This document shows positions 24,576 through 36,654 of a stretch of DNA of 64,000 bases, one piece after another. Position numbers and translations under genes: made by a program. The notes beneath the pieces are model-generated. The model made no database searches. It saw only the letters and a list, made by a program, of their open reading frames with translations, and had not been told where the DNA came from. How positions within the stretch are numbered: position 1 is the stretch's first letter; the number at the start of each line of letters is the position of its first letter. Origin of the DNA: Litoditis marina (lineage: Eukaryota > Nematoda > Chromadorea > Rhabditida > Rhabditidae); assembly GCA_964036275.1 (NCBI GenBank), contig OZ038436.1:8547864-8611863 (forward strand), read 5' to 3'.

Positions 24576-25546
24576 TCACCACACCTATAACACACATGAT
24601 AAGATGATAGAAAAGTTGTTACGATTAGTCCGTAATTTCAACCATGCATAACAGACAATGATCTAAGAGAAATGACCCGTACGTTTTTTGCGTTAGGGCC
24701 TTATAATTTTTTTAGACCTTATTTTATGAAATTTTCGAAAATTTCTTTCTGTTACTGTGAGCCAACGGCTGGATGGATTGCTACCTAATTGGTATCAAGC
24801 ATCTAACTCTTGAGACCCTACAATGTGATGACGTTAAAAAATCAATATATCGATTTATCGATCCGTTACAAAAATGTCAAAAAGGGGTTGCCTGACAAAA
24901 AGTTGTTTCGATTTGTCTGTAACTTTAACCATGCATACCAGACAGTAATTCTGTACGATCGGCCCGTGTACTTTTTTGAGTTAGGGCCTTACAATTTTTT
25001 TAGAACCTAATTTATGAAATTCATGAAAAATTCTTTCTGTTACTGTGAGCCAACGGTTTGATGGAATGCTACCTTACTGGTAACAATTATCTAACTTTGA
25101 TGTCCCTTCAACATGGTAATAACAAAAAATCAATATATCGATTTATCGACCCGTTACAGAAATGCCAAAAAATGAAAACCGAACGGTGACCATCACCGAT
25201 TTGTTCCAAATTACGTCCACGTATATGACTACATGTCTCGAACAATAAACCTGAGTAAAAATTGTTGAAATTGATTTATTGATTTTTAACGTCCAAGTTT
25301 ATGAAATTTCCTGAAAATTCAATTTATGTCCTGCGGTAACTAATGAACCGATTGTTTTGTAATTTGACCACCGCGTTTGACATACAAAATAAATAGGACT
25401 TTCAATTGACAAAAATCGATAATATCGATTTATTGATTAGTTATGGACATTTGTAAAACTGAAAAATCTGAACATTTTCGTAATTTCAAAACGTTAAAGT
25501 AACTGTAGAAATGTTACGACCATAACAATTCTAAACATAACAAAGA
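24576..25546 (+). repeat. Repeat cassette, about 7 monomers
   Basis: Start-to-start 1035 bp, one base from its left neighbour, and collinear with it in the second half. It is the adjacent, moderately diverged sister of 23540-24521. Confidence 0.88.
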
Positions 25547-25610
25547 CGCGGGGGTCTGGGGGGCACCCCCAGCTAGCGGGGCCCGCGGCGTCAGCCGCGG
25601 GACCCACTAG
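25547..25610 (+). repeat. Double-hairpin element 17 (type A, CCCACTAG)
   Basis: Same as element 16 with the lead-in ACAAAGACGCGG. Confidence 0.88.
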
Positions 25611-26743
25611 TCACCTAACCTATAATAAAGTATAACTGTGACCCCTTAAACTTTCGATATCCGTCATCAAACTTTTACCACGTATACAACTAAGCAATTG
25701 ATTAGATTTGCCTCGCTAAAAGTTTATGCTTTTGCTCCGTTGATTTTATATGATCATTTTTATGACACCTACTCAGATTTCACGTAGCTGTAACTTGTCA
25801 GCCACGTGTCCGGCAGCTACGTCCTTACCAGTATCAATACAACTCGGATGGGAAACAAAGATGATGATAACAAAAAATCGATAACTTGATCTACCGCAAA
25901 GTTGACTTTAGCAAAAAAGTGCCCGACTAGGGGGTTCAGAGCAATTTTTTGACTCCGATTTCTTTGAAATTTGTTCTATAGATATAACAGCAAAATCTAA
26001 GAATGTGTTTTGAAGGAATTTTCCTGATATTGATTTATTGATTTTTTATGAGTGTTTTTAGGTGACCCCCAGAAATTTTCATCGTTCACTATTCAATAGT
26101 GACTGGACCAATTGTCGTGAAACTTGACTGGTGAACATAACACAAGAAATAAATATGACCTTCAATTGACAAAAATCGATAATATCGATTTATTGATTAG
26201 TTATAAAAAGTCATAAAAAGGCTAAAATTGCTACGAAAATTTTCAAATTTACGCAACAGCTGTCATATTCTAACAGATTGTAGTATTATAAAAATAAAAA
26301 CTTTTGTCGTGGCGCTTTTTTGAGATTTCGTGTTTTCTCCAGTTTTATGACCATTTCAGTGACAAAGATCAAAAGATCAACTTAGAAATACACGTTAACG
26401 GCTGAACGGATTCCAACAATTCATACACATGTATTATGTGTTCAACAAGTAAAATAGAATGAAATCAAAACAAATCGATTTTATTGATTTTTTCGAAAGT
26501 TATGAGACTTTGAAAATTGACCCGGAAATTTTCAAAAAAGTTCGATACGTCTGAAACTTCGTTATGTTTAACGGTATACTTGACCGAAACGATATGCGAA
26601 AAATTGGAGATGTTCATCGTGTAGTTTTTGAGAAATTCATAATTGAAGATGCCAACCCGTACTATGTACGGCGCAACGAGAAAATTTCAAAACTGCTCAA
26701 ATGATGAAATTACGTACTTTAAACTCCATTAAACATGACAAAA
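25611..26743 (+). repeat. Repeat cassette, about 8 monomers
   Basis: Start-to-start 1201 bp. One ACTCGG block near 25840. The end (from about 26440) matches the end of the cassette at 11645, including CCGTACTATGTACGG at 26657. Confidence 0.87.
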
Positions 26744-26811
26744 CCGTGGGGGGCTTGGGGGGGCACCCCCCAACTAGCGGGGCCCGCGGCGTCAGCCGCG
26801 GGACCGGCTAG
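26744..26811 (+). repeat. Double-hairpin element 18 (type D, T-A pair in hairpin 1)
   Basis: Hairpin 1 (26755-26773) is TTGGGGGG/CCCCCCAA with loop GCA. The usual CTG/CAG base of the stem became TTG/CAA on both arms: a compensatory C-G to T-A change plus one added G-C pair. Hairpin 2 is type A, loop GTCA. Confidence 0.9.
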
Positions 26812-28087
26812 TCACCACACCTATACCACACATTAATTGTCTGCCAAAAAGTTCTTACGATTAGTCCGTAATTTCAACCATGCATACTAGACAGTAATCT
26901 AATGCGATCGCCCCCGTACGATTTTTGAGTTAGGGCCTTACAATTTTTTTAGAACTTATTTTATGAAATTCATGTAAATTTCTTTCTGTTACTGTGAGCT
27001 AACGGCTGGATGAATTGCTACCTAACTGGTAACAACCATTTAACTCTCGAGGCCCTTCATTATGGTTACCTTAAAAAATCAATATATCGATTTATCGATC
27101 CGTTACAAAAATGTCAAAAAGGGAAAACCGAACGGTGACCATCACCGATTTGTCCCAAACTTCATCCACGTAAGTGGGTACGTGTCCTGACCAACCACCT
27201 GTAGTGCGAGTTGACCGAATTGATTTATCGATTTTTAATGGTCAATTTTATGAAATTCATGAAAAATTCTTTCTGTCATTGTAAGCCAACGGCTCGATGG
27301 AATGCTACCTAATTGGTACCAACAATCTAACTTAACAGGCCCTTCAACATGATACTATCAAAATAATCAATATATCGATTTATCGACCCGCTGTGAAACT
27401 CGTGGTTTGAGAGGGTTACGAGATGAGACTGTTTGAATCCCCTTCCTACTTTGCCATAAAGTACCACTAACATTGTCAACAAAACGTACCGAGGATATTT
27501 TGTTCAAATTGAGTTTAAAGTTTTTTATTGACATTTTTAGGTAAAAACCCCAACTTCATGGTTGTCATCCTGACAAAACGGCTGATCGCAACTAAGTGAA
27601 ACTTTGGCAGGATATAACACACATTAAATGAATAAGACTTTCAATTGACAAAAATCGATAATATCGATTTATTGATTAGTTATGAGTGAATGAAAAGTTT
27701 AAAAAACCCAGTAAAATTAAGAAAACTACAGGAACGATTTTTATCTTATTCTCATGTAAACTGTAAGATAGACTAATAAACCATATGAGCCTATAAAAAG
27801 ATTATGGTCCGTTGACCGTTTTCCGAAAAATTAATTTTTAAATTTTTCGAACATTCTCAAAATGGTTCAGTTGCTACGAATTTCATAGTGCAACGAGACA
27901 TTAACAATTGATAACAGAATATGAAAACAGTTTGGAAAAATATTCAGTCGTTTATGAGTTATACACTGTTGAATTTTACCATCAAAAGTGATGACGTCAC
28001 AGGTCACATGACAAGTCACATGACGAAAACTGTCAACATGATCTTTGATGCCTTGACTTTTTTTTACGATTTCAAACATTGCCAAGA
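26812..28087 (+). repeat. Repeat cassette, shares its head with 22288
   Basis: After the 820-bp duplicated part it switches at 27632 to an anchor-containing monomer and then to the TGACGTCA/GTCACATGA end module (27992-28025, two repeat copies). No gene is visible. Confidence 0.88.
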
Positions 28088-28148
28088 CGCGGGGGTCTGG
28101 GGGGCACCCCCAGCTAGCGGGGCCCGCGGCGTCAGCCGCGGGACCCAC
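28088..28148 (+). repeat. Double-hairpin element 19, 3' truncated
   Basis: Hairpin 1 and the inner stem of hairpin 2 (GTCA) are intact, but after ACCCAC the sequence jumps to ACATGATAATG. The CTAGTCACCACACCTATA boundary is missing. The deletion ends share CAC/ACAC, consistent with slippage or short-homology deletion. Confidence 0.85.
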
Positions 28149-29425
28149 ACATGATAATGTCACGCAAAAGTTATTACGATTTGGCTGTAATTTCAACCAT
28201 GTATACTAGACAACGATCTAACGTATATGACCCGTACGATAGTTGAGTTAGGGCCTTATAATTTTTTTAGACCTTATTTTATGAAATTCTTGAACATTTC
28301 TTTCTGTTACTGTGAGCCAACGGCTTGATGGAATGCTACCTAACTGATAACAACCTTCTAACTCTTGAGGCCCTTCATTATGATAACCTTAAAAAATCAA
28401 TATATCGATTTATCGACCCGCTACAAAAATGCCAAAAAACGAAAACCGAACGGTGACCATCACCGATTTGTCCCAAATTACGTCCACGTAAGTGGGTACG
28501 TGTTCTGACCAACCATCTTGAATGCGAGTTGACCAAATTGATTTATCGATTTTTTATGATCAATTTTATGAAATCGCCGAAAATTCAATAGGGTACTGTG
28601 CGCTAACGGCTGAATGGATTGTCACCTCATTGGTAACAATGATGTAACTTTGTTGTCTTGTCAACATGACGTTAAGAAAAAGTCGATATATTGATCTACG
28701 GCGAAGTTGACTTTAGCAAAAATTCGGAGACAGGGGGTTCAGCAGGGGTATTTTTGTCTCGGATTGCTCTGAAATTGCTACCATGTGTACCTCTTCTATT
28801 TCAAAGAGAAACTATTTTTTTGTTTCTTGATCTTTTGATCTATTGGTTTTTTATGAGGGTTCAAACAAACCCGTCATGATTTTTCACGATTTTCCGGTGA
28901 CCGCCATTCAAGTACGATTGAATCAATTCTTATGAAACTACAGTAGTAAATACACTATGAGAATTGAACGTGACTTTCAATTATTAAAAATCGATAATAT
29001 CGATTTATTGATTAGTTATGGACGAAATTTGTTTCTCGAAAACGGCTCCACAGATTTTTTTCTTATTTTCAGAATGTGTTAAGTTTGTCATGAGAGTGAA
29101 TCACTTCGAAGCAAATTAGGAGAAAATGCTTCAATCCCAAGAAATATCGATTTTTTGCAAACGTCATATTTTTAAAATGGTTCAACAAGTACAATTATTT
29201 CAGAGTGAAGAGTCATTGATGAGTAGTGTTCAATTGTAGGAAAATATTGGAGAAACGTTCAGTCGTTCATGAGATATGCAGTGTTGAATTTTGTTTCCAA
29301 AAACGATGACGTCACAAGTCACATGACAAGTCACATGATGAGTCACATGATGAGTCACATGACGAAAACTGTCAACATGATCTTTGATGCCTTAACTTTT
29401 TTTACAATTTCAAACATGACAAAGA
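28149..29425 (+). repeat. Repeat cassette with deleted head
   Basis: Lacks the usual TCACC-TATA start because of the deletion at 28148. The body follows 15226-17047 (GATCTACGGCGAAG block near 28694, TCGTTTCTCGAAAACGG-type monomer near 29030). The end module at 29307-29364 has the largest GTCACATGA expansion. No gene is visible. Confidence 0.87.
29307..29364 (+). repeat. TGACGTCA plus four GTCACATGA repeats
   Basis: Longest version of the short repeat: TGACGTCA followed by four GTCACATGA-type units. Other copies have two (27992) or three (16393, 16942, 31031). Confidence 0.8.
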
Positions 29426-29442
29426 CACGGGGGTCTGGGGGG
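29426..29442 (+). repeat. Double-hairpin element 20, remnant
   Basis: Only the G-run and 5' arm of hairpin 1 remain before TCACC at 29443. The 3' arm and all of hairpin 2 are gone. A deletion between the TCACC inside a TCA-loop hairpin 1 and the TCACC of the cassette start would give exactly this. Confidence 0.85.
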
Positions 29443-30088
29443 TCACCACTATTATAATAAAGTAACTTTGTAGCTAAAAAAGCTCCAGCAATCTACCATC
29501 AAACTTCAATCACGTACATATCAGAACATACTATTACATTTGCCTCGCTAAAAATCTCTGCTTTTGCTTTATTGATTTTATATGATCAAAAACATGACAT
29601 TTTCTAAAAATTCCCACGGTCATAACTAGCGAGCCGTCTGTCCGAAGCTCAAGCTTTCATGACTACCGCACGTGAACCTCGACTGCCTTCATTTTGAAAT
29701 AAACTAGAAATCGATTTATTGATTTATCGATCGGCTAGACATGTTTGAAAACTTCTGAAAATCGTGTCCTTTTTTGTAAGCTACAGCTCTAACTTTGTAA
29801 CGATAGATAGGTCACGACTATATAAGATGATCTATTAAGAAAAAAATCAATAATATCGATTTATCGATTTTATACATAATAAAACATAAAAATGAAAAAG
29901 TGCGAATTTCAGCCTCGCCGTTGAGTATGTTATACTACATGACTTTTAAACGTTATTGAGAGATGTCATTTTTCTGTTTTTGCGTTTCAAGGTTTTTATG
30001 ACCATTTGTAATTTTGTCTGTGATGACGTTTTCAAAATTGTTCCAACAATGAAAAAAACTACATTTATACTTACTAAACATGACCAAA
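29443..30088 (+). repeat. Short repeat cassette, about 5 monomers
   Basis: Start-to-start 714 bp, the shortest hairpin-bounded cassette in the first 31 kb. It has degenerate anchors near 29575, 29720 and 29860. No gene is visible. Confidence 0.85.
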
Positions 30089-30156
30089 CCGTGGGGGGCT
30101 TGGGGGGGCACCCCCCAACTAGCGGGGCCCGCGGCGTCAGCCGCGGGACCGGCTAG
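30089..30156 (+). repeat. Double-hairpin element 21 (type D)
   Basis: Hairpin 1 is TTGGGGGG/CCCCCCAA with loop GCA, as in element 18. Hairpin 2 is type A with GTCA. Confidence 0.9.
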
Positions 30157-31138
30157 TCACCACACCTATAACACACATGATAGGGGGGCACTAAAGTTCT
30201 TACGATCAGTCTGTAATTTTAACCATGTATAACAGACAATGATCTAAGACAAATGACCCGCCCGTTTTTTGAGTTAAGGCCTTATAATTTTTTTAGACCT
30301 TATTTTATGAAATTCTTGAAAATTTCTTTCTGTTACTGTGAGCCAACGGCTCGATGGAATGCTACCTAACTGATAACAACCTTCTAACTCTTGAAGCCCT
30401 TTATTATGATAACCTTAAAAAATCAATATATCGATTTATCGATCCGCTATGGAATCGTCATTTTGGCCACGTTGGCATTCAAGTTCTTACGATCGGTCCC
30501 TAATTTCAACCATTACATACTGGACAGTAATCTAATGCGATCGGCTCGAGCCCTTTTTTGAGTTAGGGCCTTATAATTTTTTTAGACCTTATTTTATCAA
30601 ATTCTCAAAAATCTATTTTTTGTTACTGTGCGTCAACGGCTCGATGGATTTTCACCCAATTGATACCAACTTATTGACTTGGAAAGTAGGTCATGACAGT
30701 GACCTTAAAAAATCAATAAATCGATTTATTGATTAGAAAATCGACAAAATTCAGTTCTCAAAATCGGCACGGTAACTATTTTTCTTACTCTCAGCATGTG
30801 TTTCGTTGTTCATAAGACTCAATTATATCAAATAAAATTGGGGGGCAACCGGCCTTCCCTTCGAGAAATATAGATTTTTTGAGTTTTCTCAATTTTCAAA
30901 ACTGTTGAACGAGTACAGTTATTAAACTGTGAAACGTAATTGAAAAGTCAGGCTCAACTGTGAAGAAAATTCGAGAAAATGTTCAGCCGTTCGCGAGATA
31001 TACATTGTTGAATTTTGTCTCCAAAATCGATGACGTCACAAGTCACATGACAAGTCACATGATGAGTCCCATGACGAGAACTGTCAACATGATCTTTAAT
31101 GCCTTAACTTTTTTTTACGATTTCAAACATGACTAAGA
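30157..31138 (+). repeat. Repeat cassette, about 7 monomers
   Basis: Start-to-start 1046 bp. Head of the TCACCACACCTATA subfamily; end with TGACGTCA and three GTCACATGA-type repeats (31031-31076). No gene is visible. Confidence 0.87.
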
Positions 31139-31202
31139 CGCGGGGGTCTGGGGGGCACCCCCAGCTAGCGGGGCCCGCGGCGTCAGCCGCGGGACCCACT
31201 AG
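31139..31202 (+). repeat. Double-hairpin element 22 (type A, CCCACTAG)
   Basis: Canonical hairpins, loop GTCA. It is the last hairpin before the 1794-bp array; none occurs again until 38453. Confidence 0.9.
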
Positions 31203-32997
31203 TCACCACTCCTATAACACACATCATATGGATATGTAACGTATGTACCTTTAGCATGACCAGATATCATTCTATAGTCCATAAGACTCATATACATGAG
31301 CAATTCATGTATAACTTTTTATAGCTCAAGATGTCCACTATCTGATTTTTAAACACCTAAAATGTCAATTTCAGCGTTTTTTCAACATAGTATTTCTCCA
31401 ACTTATCATTGAAAGATCTTCTACAATCGTGGTGAGATCCAAGTACTCTCGAGTGGCTCTCTATAATAGCTCAGTCTGGAACTGTATCTCATCGATGAAT
31501 AGAATTATCCGACATTCAAAAAAAAGTGAGCCATGTATGGAATCGAGGGAAAACAACACTCCGATTTTGATCATTTTGTAATGAACGTATGACTCTATAC
31601 TCAGTGAGTCTTTTGACCCAATATTGAATTCGATTTCGCCTTACCCGATTTTTAATGACTTATTTTGTGAAAAAACCCTATTTTTCTGGTGTCTGTCCTG
31701 ACTTAATGGCTGAATGAATTTGGATCAAACTTCGAGAGGACATTAGACTCAAAAAATAAAAGTGACTTTCAATTGAAAAAAAAATCAATATATCGATTTA
31801 TTGACTCGCTATGAGATCGTCGTTTTAGGGGTTGGTGACGCTTTTTTGACTCCGAATCGTCTGAAAATTGTATCATAAGTACAAACAAGTGTTCTAACAA
31901 ATTACCCCCAGTGCCAGTTGACCAAATTAATTTATCGACTTTTTGTGACTTGTAATATGACCCCTACTCCGATTTCACCTATCTGTAACTGGCCAATGAT
32001 TCAGTCGAAATCTGTGTACTTCCTAACATCAATACAACTTGGATGGGAAACAAAGTTGATGATTATAGAAAATCGATATATTGATCTACGGCGAAGTTGA
32101 CTTTAGCGAAAATCTGGAGACAGGGGTATCATCAGGGGTATTTTCGTCTCCGATTACTCTGAAATTGTTACCACGTGTACCTCCCTCAATTCTAAGAAAA
32201 TCCTTTTTTTTGTTTCTCGATCTTTTGATCTATTGACTTTTTATGAAGGTTTAAACAAAAACGTCATAATTTTTCGATGAACGCCATTCAAGAACGACTG
32301 TATCAATTCTTATGGAACTACAGTAGTGCATACACCATAAGAAACTAACAAACTTTCAATTGTGAAAAAATCAATAATATTGATTTATTGATTAGTTATG
32401 GACGAATTTCGTTTCTCGAAATCGGCTCCACAACTTTTTTTCTCATTCTCAGAATCTGTTTCGTTAGTCATGAGAGTAAACTACCCCAAAAAAGATTGGT
32501 AGAAAATGCTTTCTTTCTGAGAAATATCGATTTTTCAAATTTGCAAAACGTTGAAAAAGAGGTGAACAAGTACAGTTATTTGAATGTAATGACCGTTTGT
32601 TTAACATGTCACTAAATTGTATCCATCAAGCCCTGCTCAGATGTGAAAGAAATTCAGAAAAATATTCTGTGGTTCGCGAGTAATACGTTATTAAATATCA
32701 CTCAAAAACCGATGACGTCACACTCATATCTTGAAAACGTGTCAATAATATTGGTTCATTTTATTTTTCCTGGATTAAGGAGAACCTATCCTTCACAATG
32801 GCACTTTGAAAAATATCGTATATTTTTTTTCGAAATCTTGATGACGTCATCAATTTTGAATGACTTACAATAACTCGGGTACGAAATGAGGAATTCGCAC
32901 CAAACTTGGCCACAGTCTTATTATTGTCAAAATAAAGGTTTGTGGAAAACGAGAAATGGAGCGCACCACTGGAAAGTGCTTATTTAGCAAAACAGAG
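31203..32997 (+). repeat. 1794-bp tandem unit, copy 1 (array A)
   Basis: Starts TCACCACTCCTATAACAC. The first roughly 450 bp lack the anchor and are distantly similar to the head of the 1652-bp unit (shared CTGATTTTTAA, CCAACTTATCAT and CTGTATCTCATC). The middle holds ordinary anchor monomers, including the symmetric anchor at 32368. The tail has two GACGTCA sites and ends GGAAAGTGCTTATTTAGC, again like the 1652-bp unit. No GC hairpin. This copy is 1795 bp because of one extra A in the A-run near 31785. Length is 12 x 149.5 bp. No coding potential is recognised. Confidence 0.96.
32368..32386 (+). repeat. Symmetric variant of the anchor palindrome
   Basis: AAATCAATAATATTGATTT: both arms carry the C/G to T/A change relative to the common anchor, so the inverted repeat is preserved. 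It is repeated in array copies 2 and 3. Confidence 0.8.
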
Positions 32998-34791
32998 TCA
33001 CCACTCCTATAACACACATCATATGGATATGTAACGTATGTACCTTTAGCATGACCAGATATCATTCTATAGTCCATAAGACTCATATACATGAGCAATT
33101 CATGTATAACTTTTTATAGCTCAAGATGTCCACTATCTGATTTTTAAACACCTAAAATGTCAATTTCAGCGTTTTTTCAACATAGTATTTCTCCAACTTA
33201 TCATTGAAAGATCTTCTACAATCGTGGTGAGATCCAAGTACTCTCGAGTGGCTCTCTATAATAGCTCAGTCTGGAACTGTATCTCATCGATGAATAGAAT
33301 TATCCGACATTCAAAAAAAAGTGAGCCATGTATGGAATCGAGGGAAAACAACACTCCGATTTTGATCATTTTGTAATGAACGTATGACTCTATACTCAGT
33401 GAGTCTTTTGACCCAATATTGAATTCGATTTCGCCTTACCCGATTTTTAATGACTTATTTTGTGAAAAAACCCTATTTTTCTGGTGTCTGTCCTGACTTA
33501 ATGGCTGAATGAATTTGGATCAAACTTCGAGAGGACATTAGACTCAAAAAATAAAAGTGACTTTCAATTGAAAAAAAATCAATATATCGATTTATTGACT
33601 CGCTATGAGATCGTCGTTTTAGGGGTTGGTGACGCTTTTTTGACTCCGAATCGTCTGAAAATTGTATCATAAGTACAAACAAGTGTTCTAACAAATTACC
33701 CCCAGTGCCAGTTGACCAAATTAATTTATCGACTTTTTGTGACTTGTAATATGACCCCTACTCCGATTTCACCTATCTGTAACTGGCCAATGATTCAGTC
33801 GAAATCTGTGTACTTCCTAACATCAATACAACTTGGATGGGAAACAAAGTTGATGATTATAGAAAATCGATATATTGATCTACGGCGAAGTTGACTTTAG
33901 CGAAAATCTGGAGACAGGGGTATCATCAGGGGTATTTTCGTCTCCGATTACTCTGAAATTGTTACCACGTGTACCTCCCTCAATTCTAAGAAAATCCTTT
34001 TTTTTGTTTCTCGATCTTTTGATCTATTGACTTTTTATGAAGGTTTAAACAAAAACGTCATAATTTTTCGATGAACGCCATTCAAGAACGACTGTATCAA
34101 TTCTTATGGAACTACAGTAGTGCATACACCATAAGAAACTAACAAACTTTCAATTGTGAAAAAATCAATAATATTGATTTATTGATTAGTTATGGACGAA
34201 TTTCGTTTCTCGAAATCGGCTCCACAACTTTTTTTCTCATTCTCAGAATCTGTTTCGTTAGTCATGAGAGTAAACTACCCCAAAAAAGATTGGTAGAAAA
34301 TGCTTTCTTTCTGAGAAATATCGATTTTTCAAATTTGCAAAACGTTGAAAAAGAGGTGAACAAGTACAGTTATTTGAATGTAATGACCGTTTGTTTAACA
34401 TGTCACTAAATTGTATCCATCAAGCCCTGCTCAGATGTGAAAGAAATTCAGAAAAATATTCTGTGGTTCGCGAGTAATACGTTATTAAATATCACTCAAA
34501 AACCGATGACGTCACACTCATATCTTGAAAACGTGTCAATAATATTGGTTCATTTTATTTTTCCTGGATTAAGGAGAACCTATCCTTCACAATGGCACTT
34601 TGAAAAATATCGTATATTTTTTTTCGAAATCTTGATGACGTCATCAATTTTGAATGACTTACAATAACTCGGGTACGAAATGAGGAATTCGCACCAAACT
34701 TGGCCACAGTCTTATTATTGTCAAAATAAAGGTTTGTGGAAAACGAGAAATGGAGCGCACCACTGGAAAGTGCTTATTTAGCAAAACAGAG
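32998..34791 (+). repeat. 1794-bp tandem unit, copy 2 (array A)
   Basis: 1794 bp. I saw no substitution relative to copies 1 and 3 on reading. The junction with copy 1 is CAGAG joined to TCACC. Confidence 0.96.
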
Positions 34792-36585
34792 TCACCACTC
34801 CTATAACACACATCATATGGATATGTAACGTATGTACCTTTAGCATGACCAGATATCATTCTATAGTCCATAAGACTCATATACATGAGCAATTCATGTA
34901 TAACTTTTTATAGCTCAAGATGTCCACTATCTGATTTTTAAACACCTAAAATGTCAATTTCAGCGTTTTTTCAACATAGTATTTCTCCAACTTATCATTG
35001 AAAGATCTTCTACAATCGTGGTGAGATCCAAGTACTCTCGAGTGGCTCTCTATAATAGCTCAGTCTGGAACTGTATCTCATCGATGAATAGAATTATCCG
35101 ACATTCAAAAAAAAGTGAGCCATGTATGGAATCGAGGGAAAACAACACTCCGATTTTGATCATTTTGTAATGAACGTATGACTCTATACTCAGTGAGTCT
35201 TTTGACCCAATATTGAATTCGATTTCGCCTTACCCGATTTTTAATGACTTATTTTGTGAAAAAACCCTATTTTTCTGGTGTCTGTCCTGACTTAATGGCT
35301 GAATGAATTTGGATCAAACTTCGAGAGGACATTAGACTCAAAAAATAAAAGTGACTTTCAATTGAAAAAAAATCAATATATCGATTTATTGACTCGCTAT
35401 GAGATCGTCGTTTTAGGGGTTGGTGACGCTTTTTTGACTCCGAATCGTCTGAAAATTGTATCATAAGTACAAACAAGTGTTCTAACAAATTACCCCCAGT
35501 GCCAGTTGACCAAATTAATTTATCGACTTTTTGTGACTTGTAATATGACCCCTACTCCGATTTCACCTATCTGTAACTGGCCAATGATTCAGTCGAAATC
35601 TGTGTACTTCCTAACATCAATACAACTTGGATGGGAAACAAAGTTGATGATTATAGAAAATCGATATATTGATCTACGGCGAAGTTGACTTTAGCGAAAA
35701 TCTGGAGACAGGGGTATCATCAGGGGTATTTTCGTCTCCGATTACTCTGAAATTGTTACCACGTGTACCTCCCTCAATTCTAAGAAAATCCTTTTTTTTG
35801 TTTCTCGATCTTTTGATCTATTGACTTTTTATGAAGGTTTAAACAAAAACGTCATAATTTTTCGATGAACGCCATTCAAGAACGACTGTATCAATTCTTA
35901 TGGAACTACAGTAGTGCATACACCATAAGAAACTAACAAACTTTCAATTGTGAAAAAATCAATAATATTGATTTATTGATTAGTTATGGACGAATTTCGT
36001 TTCTCGAAATCGGCTCCACAACTTTTTTTCTCATTCTCAGAATCTGTTTCGTTAGTCATGAGAGTAAACTACCCCAAAAAAGATTGGTAGAAAATGCTTT
36101 CTTTCTGAGAAATATCGATTTTTCAAATTTGCAAAACGTTGAAAAAGAGGTGAACAAGTACAGTTATTTGAATGTAATGACCGTTTGTTTAACATGTCAC
36201 TAAATTGTATCCATCAAGCCCTGCTCAGATGTGAAAGAAATTCAGAAAAATATTCTGTGGTTCGCGAGTAATACGTTATTAAATATCACTCAAAAACCGA
36301 TGACGTCACACTCATATCTTGAAAACGTGTCAATAATATTGGTTCATTTTATTTTTCCTGGATTAAGGAGAACCTATCCTTCACAATGGCACTTTGAAAA
36401 ATATCGTATATTTTTTTTCGAAATCTTGATGACGTCATCAATTTTGAATGACTTACAATAACTCGGGTACGAAATGAGGAATTCGCACCAAACTTGGCCA
36501 CAGTCTTATTATTGTCAAAATAAAGGTTTGTGGAAAACGAGAAATGGAGCGCACCACTGGAAAGTGCTTATTTAGCAAAACAGAG
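34792..36585 (+). repeat. 1794-bp tandem unit, copy 3 (array A)
   Basis: 1794 bp. After it, the sequence continues TCTGCATTACTATACC, so the usual TCACC of the next cassette start is altered to TCTGC. Confidence 0.96.
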
Positions 36586-36617
36586 TCTGCATTACTATAC
36601 CAAATCGTGAAAGATCA

Positions 36618-36654
36618 CGGTACGGTACGGTACGGTACGGTACGGTACGGTACG
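36618..36654 (+). repeat. (TACGG)n microsatellite
   Basis: Six perfect TACGG pentamers plus flanking partial units, immediately inside the cassette head. It is the longest of the related pentanucleotide tracts in the window. Confidence 0.95.

Noticed and set aside
1..31202. CRISPR-like array or true integron attC sites
   Set aside because: Spacing is about 0.4-1.9 kb rather than tens of bases. No GTTRRRY-type attC core, no integrase and no cas gene; the similarity is only in cassette-plus-hairpin layout.
36618..36654. Telomeric repeat
   Set aside because: TACGG pentamers are internal, short and do not match known telomere repeats; they sit at a fixed place in cassette heads.
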